NCBI RefSeq assembly: GCF_000429085.1
Contig: NZ_AUBE01000004.1
Span: 186,001-250,000 of the forward strand
Source: Streptomyces flavidovirens DSM 40150
GTDB lineage: Bacteria > Actinomycetota > Actinomycetes > Streptomycetales > Streptomycetaceae
DNA length: 64,000 bases
Reading direction: 5' to 3'
Shown here in pieces: positions 1 to 8,620 of this stretch (position 1 is its first letter; each line of letters starts with the position of its first letter). The notes under the pieces were generated by a model, which ran no database searches, was not told where the DNA came from, and saw nothing but the letters and a program-made list of their open reading frames with translations. The translations under genes and the position numbers were made by a program.

Positions 1-1316
1 AGCACGGCCAGGACGCGGCCGAGCCTGCCGTTCCAGGCGGTGGCGGAGATCGCCGCCATGCCCCAGAGGAAGTACCACGGCTGCACCATCGGGGAGAGCG
101 CGACCAGGGCCAGCAGGGCGACGCCCAGGGCGTGGACCGGGTGCAGGGGCGGGGCGCCGCGCCAGGGGCGCACCCTGCGGAAGGTCGCCAGGGCGGCGTA
201 ACCGATCGCGGCGAGTGCGAGGACCAGGCCGAGCGTCTGGAACGCCCGCTTGACCGGCTGCGGGTCCCAGCCGAACAGCAGGTGCGTCAGCTCGCCGGCG
301 CCCAGGCCGATGTCGCTGGACGCGGACAGGGCGGTGTGGATGGTCCCGGCGACGCTCTGCGTCCGCAGCCACCCGAAGCCGGTGCCGCTGAGCAGGGTGG
401 CGGCCACGGCGACCGCCCCGGCCACCAGAGCCGGGACGGCGAACGCCTTGACGACGCGCCGGGGGAGCGGGCCGGTGGTCCGGCGTACGACAAGGGCGCC
501 GATGAAGAGCAGGGCGACGGCGGCCGGCGACTTGACCATCATCGCCAGGGCGACGACCGCGCTGCCGAGGACCCAGCGGCCGCCCAGCGCGCACACCACG
601 CCCATCAGCATGAGGGCGATCATCAGGCCGTCGTTGTGCATGCCGCCCACGACGTGGATCAGCAGCAGCGGATTGAGCGCCCCCAGCCAGAGCGCGCCGG
701 TCTCACTGGCGCCGTGGGCGCGGGCGATGCGGAGTGTCGCCCAGACGGTCAGGGCGAGTGCGGCGAGCGCGATGAGCCGCATCCCGAGCACGGCGGGGAC
801 GATGTGGCCGCCCGTGGCCAGCACCACCCACTTCGCCAGGACGAGGAAGACGGGCCCGTACGGGGCCGGGGTGTCGGTCCACTGTCTGCCGGTGCTCGCC
901 GCGGCGTCGGCTCCCAGCTCGTCGGGGCCGAGCACCGAGGGGCCGGACGTATAGACGTCGTGGCCTTCGACGACCATCGCGCCCTGGGCTATGTAGCTGT
1001 ACACGTCGGCGCTGTGCAGCGGTGGGGCCAGTACCAGGGGCGCCGCCCACCAGACCAGCGTGACCAGCGTTTCGCGCACCCCGCCCGCCGCGCTCAGGGC
1101 GATCAGCCGCCCGTACCGCCACCAGGACACCACCAGGAGGGTCAGGCCCAGGTACGCCAGGACAGCGGCCGCCACGGTCGTCGCGGACCCGTGGGGAACC
1201 CATATCCCCCACGGGTCGCGAGCCGGCAGCCGCCCGGCGGCGATGCCGCCCACGGCTGCCGCGACCGATCCGACGGCACCCAGCCGGCGGTACCCGACAG
1301 CGCTCAGCGTCCCCAT
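1..1316 (-). CDS. Membrane mannosyltransferase, MptB/GT87-like (3' end cut by the window edge)
   Basis: An open frame runs from an ATG at 1316 leftward to position 1 without a stop, so about 438 N-terminal residues are visible and the C-terminus is missing. The protein is strongly hydrophobic with many membrane helices. After the second or third helix comes a loop reading HSADVYSYIAQG, followed by a segment ending QWTDTPAPYGPVF; this arrangement is typical of polyprenol-phosphate-mannose-dependent alpha-1,6-mannosyltransferases (MptB and the related GT87/DUF2029 group), where the acidic residue in the first extracytoplasmic loop is the proposed catalytic base. Such enzymes add mannose to lipid-linked glycans at the outer face of the membrane. 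The gene lies 64 bases downstream of a secreted protease on the same strand and could share its transcript. The family call is secure; the exact substrate is not. Confidence 0.8.
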   Translation of the reverse strand, partial: MGTLSAVGYRRLGAVGSVAAAVGGIAAGRLPARDPWGIWVPHGSATTVAAAVLAYLGLTLLVVSWWRYGRLIALSAAGGVRETLVTLVWWAAPLVLAPPLHSADVYSYIAQGAMVVEGHDVYTSGPSVLGPDELGADAAASTGRQWTDTPAPYGPVFLVLAKWVVLATGGHIVPAVLGMRLIALAALALTVWATLRIARAHGASETGALWLGALNPLLLIHVVGGMHNDGLMIALMLMGVVCALGGRWVLGSAVVALAMMVKSPAAVALLFIGALVVRRTTGPLPRRVVKAFAVPALVAGAVAVAATLLSGTGFGWLRTQSVAGTIHTALSASSDIGLGAGELTHLLFGWDPQPVKRAFQTLGLVLALAAIGYAALATFRRVRPWRGAPPLHPVHALGVALLALVALSPMVQPWYFLWGMAAISATAWNGRLGRVLAV

Positions 1317-1380
1317 GACCGGTCAACTTATCCGAGTGGTGTGAACGCCGGGTGGCCGCAGCCCTGCGCGCACCGGACCG

Positions 1381-2307
1381 CTACGGCTTGGGCAGCCTGC
1401 AGCCCTTCCGGTCCAGATCGATCTTGCTGTCGTGGGCGACGCAGCGCACGATCCCGTACGTCTGCTGCGCGTAGCGGGCTCCGTGGCGGACGGTCACGTT
1501 GCCGCGCCGGTCGACCTCACAGGGGTTGTTGAGGGTGCAGCGCTCGCCGTCCTCATTGGACGTGTTGTTCACGGCTACGACCTTGCCCGTCCTGGTGTCG
1601 ATCACGGGTGAGCCGGACGTACCGCCGATGGTCTGGCAGGCGTCGGAGGAGGTGTAGCGGACTGAGTCCTTCCAGGTCCACACGCCCTCCTTCAGCCGGT
1701 ACGCGAAGCCGTCCACGCCGCAGCTGTAGATCTTCTTCCAGTAACCGGAGACGACCTTGACCGACCTGTTCTTCACCGGGTGGGTGGCGTTGAGTTCCAG
1801 TGCCTTGATGCCGTACTGGCTGCGGATCTGCGCATAGGTACTGGTGAGTTCGTACAGCGAGACGTCCGTGTCGGTCATCGTCGCGTACGCGATCTTGCTC
1901 GCCTTGAGTGTCCCCGCCGGGCCGCCCTCGGCGTCGAGCAGGGTGAAGGTACGGGTCGACGGCCGGTCGACGATCACTTCGCCCGCGCCAAGGAAGCCCG
2001 TCTCCAGGCAGTGCCCGTTGGACATCACGAGCGCCGGGTCGTCCGGCTGCGAGTGCGGCATGCGCACCACGGATCCGGAGCAGTTGCTGAGCGCCACAGT
2101 CCCGGCGAAGTCGACGACGACAGGCTTGGACTTGGACTTGGCACCGGACTTGGCACCGGACGCGGATTCGGAGGCCGCGACCGCCGGGGCGGTGACCGCC
2201 GGTGCCGCGACCGCCGGGGCGGTGACCGCCGGTGCCGCGACCGCCGGTGCGGTGCCTGCCCCGAGGAGCGCTGACGCGAGCAGCGCGCCAACCAGACGCT
2301 TCTTCAT
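1381..2307 (-). CDS. Secreted trypsin-like serine protease (tandem copy 1)
   Basis: A 308-residue exported chymotrypsin-fold protease. The ATG at 2307 was chosen because an AGGGGGA ribosome site sits just upstream and the next residues (MKKRLVGALLASALLGAG) form a clean signal peptide; upstream in-frame codons lack one. The catalytic triad is readable: His99 in SNGHC, Asp148 in TDTDVS, Ser231 in GGTSGSP. Between the signal peptide and the protease domain is a tandem APAVTAPAVA repeat and a Lys/Ser-rich linker. Cysteines near residues 76, 100, 196, 224, 257 and 263 suggest disulfides. It is about 60-70% identical by eye to the next gene on the same strand (2440-3285), so the two are tandem duplicates. 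An upstream element shared with that copy lies at 2331-2346. Substrate unknown. Confidence 0.85.
   Translation of the reverse strand: MKKRLVGALLASALLGAGTAPAVAAPAVTAPAVAAPAVTAPAVAASESASGAKSGAKSKSKPVVVDFAGTVALSNCSGSVVRMPHSQPDDPALVMSNGHCLETGFLGAGEVIVDRPSTRTFTLLDAEGGPAGTLKASKIAYATMTDTDVSLYELTSTYAQIRSQYGIKALELNATHPVKNRSVKVVSGYWKKIYSCGVDGFAYRLKEGVWTWKDSVRYTSSDACQTIGGTSGSPVIDTRTGKVVAVNNTSNEDGERCTLNNPCEVDRRGNVTVRHGARYAQQTYGIVRCVAHDSKIDLDRKGCRLPKP
2174..2248. repeat. 30-bp tandem repeat inside protease copy 1
   Basis: Two complete copies and a partial third of a 30-bp unit encode the repeated APAV/TAPAVA segment of the protease pro/linker region. The second protease copy lacks this expansion, so it arose after the gene duplication. 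Confidence 0.75.
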
Positions 2308-2330
2308 ACGGGTCCCCCTCCAACGACGAT

Positions 2331-2346
2331 TTTTGTCATGGGCATT
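2331..2346 (-). promoter_or_regulatory. Upstream element shared by the two proteases (copy 1)
   Basis: Read on the minus strand this is AATGCCCATGACAAAA, about 24 bases upstream of the protease start. The same 16-mer with one change occurs 31 bases upstream of the second protease gene (3338-3353). Conservation of this block, compared with the diverged bases around it, points to a promoter or operator element. Confidence 0.45.
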
Positions 2347-2393
2347 CTTGGGGGACGCGCAGGTGCCGAGCAAGGGGTTTCGACATGCCGCCG

Positions 2394-2429
2394 CGCTCCG
2401 GAGCGGCGCCGGGCAGCCGCTCCGGAGCG
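2394..2429 (-). terminator. Hairpin terminator after protease copy 2
   Basis: A perfect 14-bp stem (CGCTCCGGAGCGGC with its complement) around an 8-base loop lies 11 bases beyond the stop of the 2440-3285 protease, in the gap between the two tandem protease genes. There is no U-tract, as is common in Streptomyces. Confidence 0.65.
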
Positions 2430-2439
2430 TCCAACGCGC

Positions 2440-3285
2440 TTACGGCTTGGGCAGGTTGCAGCCGGGGCGGGTCAGGTCGAGCTTGTTGCCGACGCCGATG
2501 CAAGGGACGAAACCGTACGTCTGCTGGCCGTAGTTGATGCCCTTGCGCACGGTCACGTTGCCGCTCTCGTCCACCTCGCAGGGGTTGTTGTCCGTGCAGC
2601 GCGCGCCGTCCTCGTTACCGGTGTTGTTCACGGCGACGACCTTGCCGGTGGCCGTGTCGATCACGGGAGAGCCCGAGGTGCCGCCGATGGTCTTGCACGC
2701 GGAGGTGTAGCGGACCGAGTCCTTCCAGGTCCAGGCGCCCTCCTTCAGCCGGTACGCGAACCCGTCGATGGCGCAGCTGTAGATCCGCTTCCAGTAGCCG
2801 GAGACGACCTTGATGGAGGTGCCCTGCACCGGGCGCGTGGCGCTCAGTTGCAGAGCGTCGATGCCGTGTGCGGTCTTGATCTGGGCGTAGGTGCTGGTGA
2901 GTTGATACAGCGAGGCATCGGTGTCGGTCATCGTCGCGTACGCGATCTTGCTCGCCCTGAGCGTCGCCACCTTGGCGCCCGTGGAGTTGAGCAGGCTGAA
3001 GGTACGGGAGGACGGCTGGTTGACTACGACCTGCCCCGGAGCCGGGAAGCCGCTCTCCAGGCAGTGCCCGTTGGAGAGTACGAGCGCCGGGTCGCCCGGC
3101 TGCGAGTCGGGCGTACGCACAACAGAGCCGGAACAGTTGCTGAGCGCCACCGTTCCGGCGAAGTCGACGGCCTTGACCGCTGGTTGGACCTGCTGGGGGC
3201 TGCTGCGAGTCTCCGCGGCCGCCGGCGCCGCTCCCGCTCCGAAGAGCAGCAGGGCGAAGAGCGTGCCGACGAGAGGCTTCTTCAT
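2440..3285 (-). CDS. Secreted trypsin-like serine protease (tandem copy 2)
   Basis: A 281-residue exported serine protease, paralogous to the next gene downstream. The ATG at 3285 follows a GGGGACC-type ribosome site and begins a signal peptide (MKKPLVGTLFALLLFGAG) ending near AAAE. The triad is His74 (SNGHC), Asp123 (TDTDAS) and Ser204 (GGTSGSP), and the cysteine pattern matches copy 1. It lacks the APAV repeat. The leader contains a 9-bp hairpin (3317-3338) and the shared upstream element at 3338-3353. The duplicate pair presumably degrades extracellular protein; the specificity pocket cannot be assigned by eye. Confidence 0.85.
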   Translation of the reverse strand: MKKPLVGTLFALLLFGAGAAPAAAETRSSPQQVQPAVKAVDFAGTVALSNCSGSVVRTPDSQPGDPALVLSNGHCLESGFPAPGQVVVNQPSSRTFSLLNSTGAKVATLRASKIAYATMTDTDASLYQLTSTYAQIKTAHGIDALQLSATRPVQGTSIKVVSGYWKRIYSCAIDGFAYRLKEGAWTWKDSVRYTSACKTIGGTSGSPVIDTATGKVVAVNNTGNEDGARCTDNNPCEVDESGNVTVRKGINYGQQTYGFVPCIGVGNKLDLTRPGCNLPKP

Positions 3286-3316
3286 GTGGGGGGTCCCCTC
3301 TTGAACGACATGGGTG

Positions 3317-3338
3317 ACCGGAGTGCGACCACTCCGGT
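3317..3338 (-). promoter_or_regulatory. Hairpin in the leader of protease copy 2
   Basis: ACCGGAGTG-CGAC-CACTCCGGT forms a perfect 9-bp stem between the conserved upstream element (3338-3353) and the start codon at 3285. The other copy lacks it. It may be an operator or an mRNA structure. Confidence 0.4.
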
Positions 3339-3353
3339 TTTGTCATGCGCATT
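3338..3353 (-). promoter_or_regulatory. Upstream element shared by the two proteases (copy 2)
   Basis: Minus-strand AATGCGCATGACAAAA, one base different from the element in front of protease copy 1 (2331-2346). Confidence 0.45.
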
Positions 3354-3563
3354 GTCGATGGGATCCCACATGCCGGACAAGAGCGCGATCAGGACCGATC
3401 CGGGCCGCCGCGCCGCCTGCCGCCGCGACCAGCCTTGCGGGCGCACGGGCCACGGAGCCCGGCCCGCCTGCGGCGCAGGTCAGGGACGGGGCGGACCCGG
3501 TCGTCGGCCCACGTGGCCAAAAACACGAAGCGGGTCTTGTTATGCGCCCGTAAGGTGACTGTT

Positions 3564-4775
3564 ATGCAGGTGATCCAGTCGACGAAGCTCGCCAACGTCT
3601 GTTACGAAATCCGCGGCCCCGTTCTTGAGGAGGCGATGCGGCTCGAAGCGGCGGGTCACCGCATCCTCAAGCTCAACACCGGCAACCCGGCGGCGTTCGG
3701 CTTCGAGTGCCCGCCCGAGATCCTGGAGGACATCCTCCGGAATCTCGCGGGTGCGCATGGTTACGGCGACGCGAAGGGCCTGCTCGCGGCGCGCCGCGCG
3801 GTCATGCAGCACTACCAGACCAAGGGCATCGACCTCGACGTGGAGGACATCTACCTCGGCAACGGCGTCTCCGAGCTGATCCAGATGTCGATGCAGGCAC
3901 TGCTCGACGACGGCGACGAGGTGCTCGTACCGGCGCCGGACTATCCGCTGTGGACCGCGTCCGTCTCGCTGGCGGGCGGCACGGCCGTGCACTACCGCTG
4001 CGACGAGCAGGCCGACTGGATGCCGGACCTCACCGACATCGAGCGCAAGATCACGGACCGCACCAAGGCCATCGTCATCATCAACCCGAACAATCCGACG
4101 GGTGCGGTGTACGACGACGAGATGCTGCGCGGCCTCACCGAGATCGCCCGCCGGCACAACCTGGTCGTCTGCTCCGACGAGATCTACGACCGGATCCTGT
4201 ACGACGGCGCCACGCACACCCCGACCGCCACCATCGCGCCCGACCTGCTCACCCTCACCTTCAACGGCCTGTCGAAGAACTACCGCGTCGCCGGCTACCG
4301 CAGCGGCTGGCTGGCGGTCTGCGGCCCGAAGGCACATGCCTCGTCGTACATCGAGGGGCTCACGATCCTCGCCAACATGCGCCTGTGCGCCAACATGCCG
4401 TCGCAGCACGCGGTGGCGACGGCGCTCGGCGGCCGGCAGTCGATCGAGGACCTGGTGCTGCCGGGTGGCCGGATCCTGGAGCAGCGGAACACGGCGTACG
4501 AGCTGCTCACGCAGATTCCGGGCGTCACCTGCGTGAAGCCCAAGGGCGCGCTGTACCTCTTCCCGCGCCTCGACCCCAAGGTCTACAAGATCAAGGACGA
4601 CCGTGAGCTGGTCCTCGATCTACTGCGGGCCGAGAAGATCATGGTCGTGCACGGTACGGGCTTCAACTGGCCGGAGCCCGACCACTTCCGCATCGTGACG
4701 CTCCCGGCGGTGGAAGAGCTGGCGGACGCGGTGACGCGTATCGGCACTTTCCTGGACGGATACGGACAGCCATAG
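3564..4775 (+). CDS. Alanine-type PLP aminotransferase (AlaA-like)
   Basis: A 403-residue fold-type I aminotransferase. The ATG at 3564 has an AAGGTGA site just upstream and gives the normal family N-terminus (MQVIQSTKLANVCYEIRGPV); the open frame extends upstream but that part is low-quality coding. Family features seen: LNTGNPAAFGF near residue 35 (substrate loop), an NNPTGAVY motif, SDEIYDRILYD, and the Schiff-base lysine in NGLSKNYRVAGYRSGW. This is the pattern of AlaA/AlaT glutamate-pyruvate transaminases, which move the amino group between glutamate and pyruvate in the cytoplasm. It stands alone between the secreted proteases and a small unknown gene. Specificity for alanine is inferred from family resemblance. 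Confidence 0.9.
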   Translation: MQVIQSTKLANVCYEIRGPVLEEAMRLEAAGHRILKLNTGNPAAFGFECPPEILEDILRNLAGAHGYGDAKGLLAARRAVMQHYQTKGIDLDVEDIYLGNGVSELIQMSMQALLDDGDEVLVPAPDYPLWTASVSLAGGTAVHYRCDEQADWMPDLTDIERKITDRTKAIVIINPNNPTGAVYDDEMLRGLTEIARRHNLVVCSDEIYDRILYDGATHTPTATIAPDLLTLTFNGLSKNYRVAGYRSGWLAVCGPKAHASSYIEGLTILANMRLCANMPSQHAVATALGGRQSIEDLVLPGGRILEQRNTAYELLTQIPGVTCVKPKGALYLFPRLDPKVYKIKDDRELVLDLLRAEKIMVVHGTGFNWPEPDHFRIVTLPAVEELADAVTRIGTFLDGYGQP

Positions 4776-4850
4776 GCAAGCGCGAACCACGCCGGAGCGC
4801 ACCGGATCACACCGGATCACGCCGGGACTTCACCGCGACTCGGCTCAACT

Positions 4851-4865
4851 TTAGACAGAATCTAA
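4851..4865. promoter_or_regulatory. AT-rich inverted repeat upstream of 4905 gene
   Basis: TTAGA-CAGAA-TCTAA is a 5-bp-arm palindrome 40 bases upstream of the next start codon, followed by a possible -10 (TAGGCT). Its low GC in a GC-rich setting suggests a regulator binding site; the regulator is unknown. Confidence 0.35.
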
Positions 4866-4904
4866 TGTAGGCTGGTCTCCTGACCCTGGCAGGAGGCCAT
4901 CCCC

Positions 4905-5294
4905 ATGTACGAGCCGATCCGCAACAAGTCGGTCCACCGCATGGCCGCCGACCGGGCCGACTTCCCGCACCGTTCGCGCGAGGAGGAGCTGGACATCCAG
5001 CTCGCCGGACACCTGGCGGCGCTCCTCGCGGTCACCGACGAGCTGGGTCTCGGCGCGGCGGCCGACCGTATCGCCACTCAGGTCGCCCGGCTGCGCAGCG
5101 CCCCGCCGGCCCGGCACGCCGGCCTCACGCACGCGGCCCCGATCGCACTCCACCGCCGCGCGCACGAGCTCGCGGGCCGCGCGCTGGTGGTGGCCGCCTC
5201 GCGCGCCGACACGGCGGTCGCGATCCTCGCCGCCGAGCGCATGGACGCCCACGCGGCCGCGCTCGAAGAACTCCGCCTCGTCGGAGCCCACTGA
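4905..5294 (+). CDS. Small conserved protein of unknown function
   Basis: A 129-residue, alanine-rich, mostly helical soluble protein without a signal peptide or membrane segment. The start follows a strong GGCAGGAGG ribosome site. An N-terminal acidic stretch (HRSREEELDIQLAGHLAALL) is followed by long amphipathic helices rich in Ala, Arg and Leu. I do not recognise a domain. It lies next to pckG, convergent with it across a terminator, which I recall as a conserved Streptomyces arrangement. A helical bundle or a small adaptor is possible, but nothing in the sequence assigns a role. Confidence 0.7.
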   Translation: MYEPIRNKSVHRMAADRADFPHRSREEELDIQLAGHLAALLAVTDELGLGAAADRIATQVARLRSAPPARHAGLTHAAPIALHRRAHELAGRALVVAASRADTAVAILAAERMDAHAAALEELRLVGAH

Positions 5295-5360
5295 CGGGCC
5301 CCGGCCCGCGTGCCGCTGCGGCGCACGGGCCGGGTGCCACTGATTCACCCGCACGAAGAA

Positions 5361-5395
5361 CAGCCCCCGAAGCCGTGAGGGGGCTTCGGGGGCTG
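5361..5395. terminator. Bidirectional hairpin terminator before pckG
   Basis: CAGCCCCCGAAGCC and its exact complement flank a 7-base loop, between two convergent genes (ends at 5294 and 5495). Confidence 0.75.
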
Positions 5396-5494
5396 TACCG
5401 CGGCGGGCCGGTGACCCCACAGGTCAGGGCGGATGTCAGGAAGGCCCGGCGCGGAGCTCAGTTCAGCAGGGGCAGTTGAGCCCGGTGCCGGGAA

Positions 5495-7318
5495 TCAGCC
5501 CAGGCGCTCGACGAGCGCGCGGTACTCGTCCCACAGCTCCTTCGGGGTGTGGTCGCCGAAGGTGTTGAGGTGCTCGGGGACCAGGGCGGCCTCCTCGCGC
5601 CAGACCTCCTTGTCGACCGTGAGCAGGAAGTCCAGCTCCTCCTCGGAGAGGTCCAGGCCCTTGGTGTCCAGGGAGCCCTTGGCCGGCAGGATGCCGATGG
5701 GGGTCTCGACGCCCTCGGCCTTGCCCTCCAGGCGCTCGACGATCCACTTGAGCACGCGGCTGTTCTCGCCGAAGCCGGGCCACACGAACTTGCCCTCGTC
5801 GTTCTTGCGGAACCAGTTGACGTAGTAGATCTTCGGGAGCTTCGCCGGGTCCTTGTCGGCGCCGACCTTGACCCAGTGGCCCATGTAGTCGCCCATGTTG
5901 TAGCCGCAGAACGGCAGCATGGCGAACGGGTCGCGGCGCAGCTCGCCGACCTTGCCCTCGGCGGCGGCGGTCTTCTCCGAGGCGACGTTCGCGCCGAGGA
6001 AGACACCGTGCTGCCAGTTGAAGGACTCGGTCACCAGCGGCACGGCGGTGGCGCGGCGGCCACCGAAGAGGATCGCCGAGATCGGTACGCCCTTGGGGTC
6101 CTCCCACTCGGGCGCGATGATCGGGCACTGCCCGGCCGGAACGGTGAAGCGGGCGTTGGGGTGGGCGGCGGGGGTGCCGGACTCCGGGGTCCAGTCGTTG
6201 CCTTTCCAGTCCGTGAGGTGCGCGGGCGCCTCCTCGGTCATGCCCTCCCACCACACGTCGCCGTCGTCCGTCAGCGCGACGTTCGTGAAGACGGAGTTGC
6301 CCCACATGGTCTTCATGGCGTTGGCGTTGGTGTGCTCACCGGTGCCGGGCGCGACGCCGAAGAAACCGGCCTCGGGGTTGATCGCGTACAACTGGCCGTC
6401 CTCGCCGAACCGCATCCAGGCGATGTCGTCGCCGATGGTCTCGACGGTCCAGCCGGAGATCGTGGGCTCCAGCATGGCGAGGTTGGTCTTGCCGCAGGCG
6501 GACGGGAACGCGGCGGCGACGTACTTCGGCTCGCCCTTCGGCGGCGTCAGCTTGAGGATGAGCATGTGCTCGGCCAGCCAGCCCTCGTCGCGCGCCATGA
6601 CGGACGCGATGCGCAGGGCGTAGCACTTCTTGCCGAGCAGGGCGTTGCCGCCGTAACCCGAGCCGTAGGACCAGATCTCGCGGTCCTCGGGGAAGTGCGA
6701 GATGTACTTCGTGGAGTTGCACGGCCACGGCACGTCGGCCTCGCCCTCGGCGAGCGGGGCGCCGAGGGTGTGGACGGCCTTGACGAAGAAGCCGTCGGTG
6801 CCGAGCTCGTCGAGGACGGCCTGGCCCATCCGGGTCATGGTGCGCATCGAGACGGCGACGTACGCCGAGTCGGTGATCTCGACACCGATGGCGGACAGCG
6901 GCGAGCCGAGCGGGCCCATGCAGAACGGCACGACGTACATGGTGCGGCCGCGCATCGAGCCGCGGAAAATGCCCTTCTCGCCGGCGAAGATCTCGCGCAT
7001 CTCGGCGGGGGCTTTCCAGTGGTTCGTCGGGCCCGCGTCCTCCTCCTTCTCGGAGCAGATGAAGGTGCGGTCCTCCACGCGGGCGACGTCGCTCGGGTCG
7101 GAAGCGGCGTAGTAGGAGTTCGGGCGCTTGACCGGGTCCAGCTTCTTGAACGTCCCCTTGGCGACGAGTTCCCCGGCGAGCCGCTCGTACTCGGCCTCCG
7201 AGCCGTCACACCAGACGACCTGGTCCGGCTCGGTGAGGGCTGCGATCTCGTCGACCCAGGAGATCAGCTCCTGGTGGTTCGTCGGAAGGGTGGTGGGAGC
7301 CGCGTTCTCGCGCGCCAC
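5495..7318 (-). CDS. pckG: Phosphoenolpyruvate carboxykinase (GTP)
   Basis: A 607-residue GTP-dependent PEP carboxykinase, converting oxaloacetate and GTP to PEP, CO2 and GDP at the first step of gluconeogenesis. The length is that of the GTP class. Visible signatures are the N-terminal [14 protein letters not shown], the [21 protein letters not shown] block, and the P-loop with its reactive cysteine, [14 protein letters not shown], near residue 275. Other active-site blocks include [11 protein letters not shown] and [12 protein letters not shown]. The GTG start has AGGAG seven bases upstream. It is monocistronic with its own terminator. Together with the malic enzyme at 53-54 kb it belongs to the C4/C3 interconversion node. 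Confidence 0.97.
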   Translation of the reverse strand: MARENAAPTTLPTNHQELISWVDEIAALTEPDQVVWCDGSEAEYERLAGELVAKGTFKKLDPVKRPNSYYAASDPSDVARVEDRTFICSEKEEDAGPTNHWKAPAEMREIFAGEKGIFRGSMRGRTMYVVPFCMGPLGSPLSAIGVEITDSAYVAVSMRTMTRMGQAVLDELGTDGFFVKAVHTLGAPLAEGEADVPWPCNSTKYISHFPEDREIWSYGSGYGGNALLGKKCYALRIASVMARDEGWLAEHMLILKLTPPKGEPKYVAAAFPSACGKTNLAMLEPTISGWTVETIGDDIAWMRFGEDGQLYAINPEAGFFGVAPGTGEHTNANAMKTMWGNSVFTNVALTDDGDVWWEGMTEEAPAHLTDWKGNDWTPESGTPAAHPNARFTVPAGQCPIIAPEWEDPKGVPISAILFGGRRATAVPLVTESFNWQHGVFLGANVASEKTAAAEGKVGELRRDPFAMLPFCGYNMGDYMGHWVKVGADKDPAKLPKIYYVNWFRKNDEGKFVWPGFGENSRVLKWIVERLEGKAEGVETPIGILPAKGSLDTKGLDLSEEELDFLLTVDKEVWREEAALVPEHLNTFGDHTPKELWDEYRALVERLG

Positions 7319-7512
7319 GGTTGCTCCTAAGTGAGGGTGTTTTTAGGTGTATGCCCCGTGGGGGCTGCGACCCGGACGCTTGACGACGTTGTTTCGTTGG
7401 CGCTCATCCGGTGCCGACCGCACTCATTTGATGATCCGCGCCGCGCGCCCATATGTCCAGGGGACCTCTCACGTGAGCATCGCCACTCCCGCCACCCCTA
7501 CCTGGTCGTAAC

Positions 7513-7533
7513 CTACGGTGGCGTAGCTAGGAT
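7513..7533 (+). promoter_or_regulatory. Operator palindrome and -10 of the TrhA gene
   Basis: CTACG-GTGG-CGTAG (7513-7526) is directly followed by TAGGAT (7528-7533), a good -10 hexamer seven bases before the ATG at 7541. This predicts a leaderless mRNA and a repressor site overlapping the core promoter. The ACCTACGGT half-site resembles operators I associate with actinobacterial lipid-gene TetR regulators (inference). Confidence 0.5.
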
Positions 7534-7540
7534 TGCGCGC

Positions 7541-8251
7541 ATGACCTCCGCCGAGTCCGATCAGCTGACGAACCCAGACGGCCCCGGAGAGGGGCCGGTC
7601 GAAATCGATCTGCCGACCCCGGTCAAACCGAAGCTGCGCGGCTGGCTCCACGCCGGGATGTTCCCCGCCGTGGTCGTCGCCGGTCTGACGCTCATCGCCC
7701 TCGCGGACTCCACCCGCGCCCGGGTGGCCTGCGGGATCTACGTCCTGACCGCCTGCCTGCTCTTCGGCATCAGCGCGGTCTACCACCGCGGCACCTGGGG
7801 GCCGCGCGGTGAGGCCGTACTGCGCAGACTCGACCACGCCAACATCTTCCTGATCATCGCCGGTACCTACACCCCTCTCACGATGCTCCTGCTGCCCGAC
7901 TCCACGGGCCGCACTCTGCTGTGGGCGGTCTGGGCGGCGGCCCTGGCGGGCATCGCCTTCCGGGTGTTCTGGGTGGGCGCCCCGCGCTGGCTGTACACCC
8001 CCTGTTACATCGCGATGGGCTGGGCCGCGGTCTTCTTCCTCCCCGACTTCATGCGCGCCGGCGGCGTCGCCGTACTGGTCCTGGTCATCACCGGCGGGCT
8101 GCTCTACAGCGCCGGAGGCGTGATCTACGCCCTCAAGCGCCCCAACCCGTCGCCGCGGTGGTTCGGGTTCCACGAGGTGTTCCACTCACTGACCCTGGCC
8201 GCCTTCATCGCGCACTACGTAGGCATCTCGCTGGTCGCGTATTCGGCCTGA
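7541..8251 (+). CDS. Hemolysin III/TrhA family membrane protein (PAQR superfamily)
   Basis: A 236-residue seven-helix membrane protein. The start ATG at 7541 follows a -10 box by seven bases (leaderless); the frame is open further upstream but contains the promoter. After a 35-residue acidic cytoplasmic tail come seven hydrophobic segments. The family residues of the PAQR fold are visible: SAVYHRG after helix 2, LDHANIFLIIAGTYTP in helix 3, and FHEVFHSLTLAAFIAHY near the C-terminus; the His and Asp residues of these motifs make the presumed zinc/hydrolase site. Bacterial members are linked to membrane lipid or fluidity homeostasis. The promoter palindrome fits lipid-responsive control. True haemolytic activity is not implied. 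Confidence 0.9.
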   Translation: MTSAESDQLTNPDGPGEGPVEIDLPTPVKPKLRGWLHAGMFPAVVVAGLTLIALADSTRARVACGIYVLTACLLFGISAVYHRGTWGPRGEAVLRRLDHANIFLIIAGTYTPLTMLLLPDSTGRTLLWAVWAAALAGIAFRVFWVGAPRWLYTPCYIAMGWAAVFFLPDFMRAGGVAVLVLVITGGLLYSAGGVIYALKRPNPSPRWFGFHEVFHSLTLAAFIAHYVGISLVAYSA

Positions 8252-8446
8252 CGGCCCGCGCCCGCCCAGTCCCCTCACCGGCTCCACCCGCAGTGGCCGT
8301 GGCCTCGACGCCGCGGCCACCTGCCATGCCACGACCGCGACCGCCGCCAGCACCACCCCGAGCACGGCGACCCCGCCGCCCACCAGGAAACCCGCGACGC
8401 ACAGCGCCGCCACGACAACGGCCAGCCCGTTGATGATTCCCCGCAT
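8186..8446 (-). CDS. Small two-helix membrane protein, unknown function
   Basis: An 86-residue frame from ATG 8446 with AAGGGGGG as ribosome site. Residues about 5-45 form one long or two short membrane helices (GLAVVVAALCVAGFLVGGG, then VLGVVLAAVAVVAWQVAA), followed by a basic tail. The last 66 bases overlap the 3' end of the TrhA gene on the other strand, which is a little unusual and lowers confidence; the true stop or the reality of the tail is uncertain. No family recognised. Confidence 0.45.
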   Translation of the reverse strand: MRGIINGLAVVVAALCVAGFLVGGGVAVLGVVLAAVAVVAWQVAAASRPRPLRVEPVRGLGGRGPSGRIRDQRDAYVVRDEGGQGQ

Positions 8447-8585
8447 CCCGGCTGCCCCCCTTCCGTACCGGCGTCCGCACCCTGCACGCGTCCGCACATC
8501 CATCCGTTTTCACAGACCGTTTATTTACCCCACACACATCGTGACATGCCCCACTGACAGTCGTCCGGCGGCGGCCGGAGACCCC

Positions 8586-8620
8586 GGCGGCCATGCCCGA
8601 CAATGGCGGGCATGGCCGCC
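8586..8620. promoter_or_regulatory. 14-bp-arm palindrome over the TetR start codon
   Basis: GGCGGCCATGCCCG (8586-8599), a 7-base loop and the exact complement (8607-8620). Both possible start codons of the regulator (8603 and 8612) lie inside it, so it could be an autoregulatory operator or an mRNA hairpin hiding the start. Confidence 0.6.

Noticed and set aside
5549..7330. 593-residue frame opposite pckG
   Set aside because: Antisense to a certain gene; Val/Asp/Gly-rich artefact.
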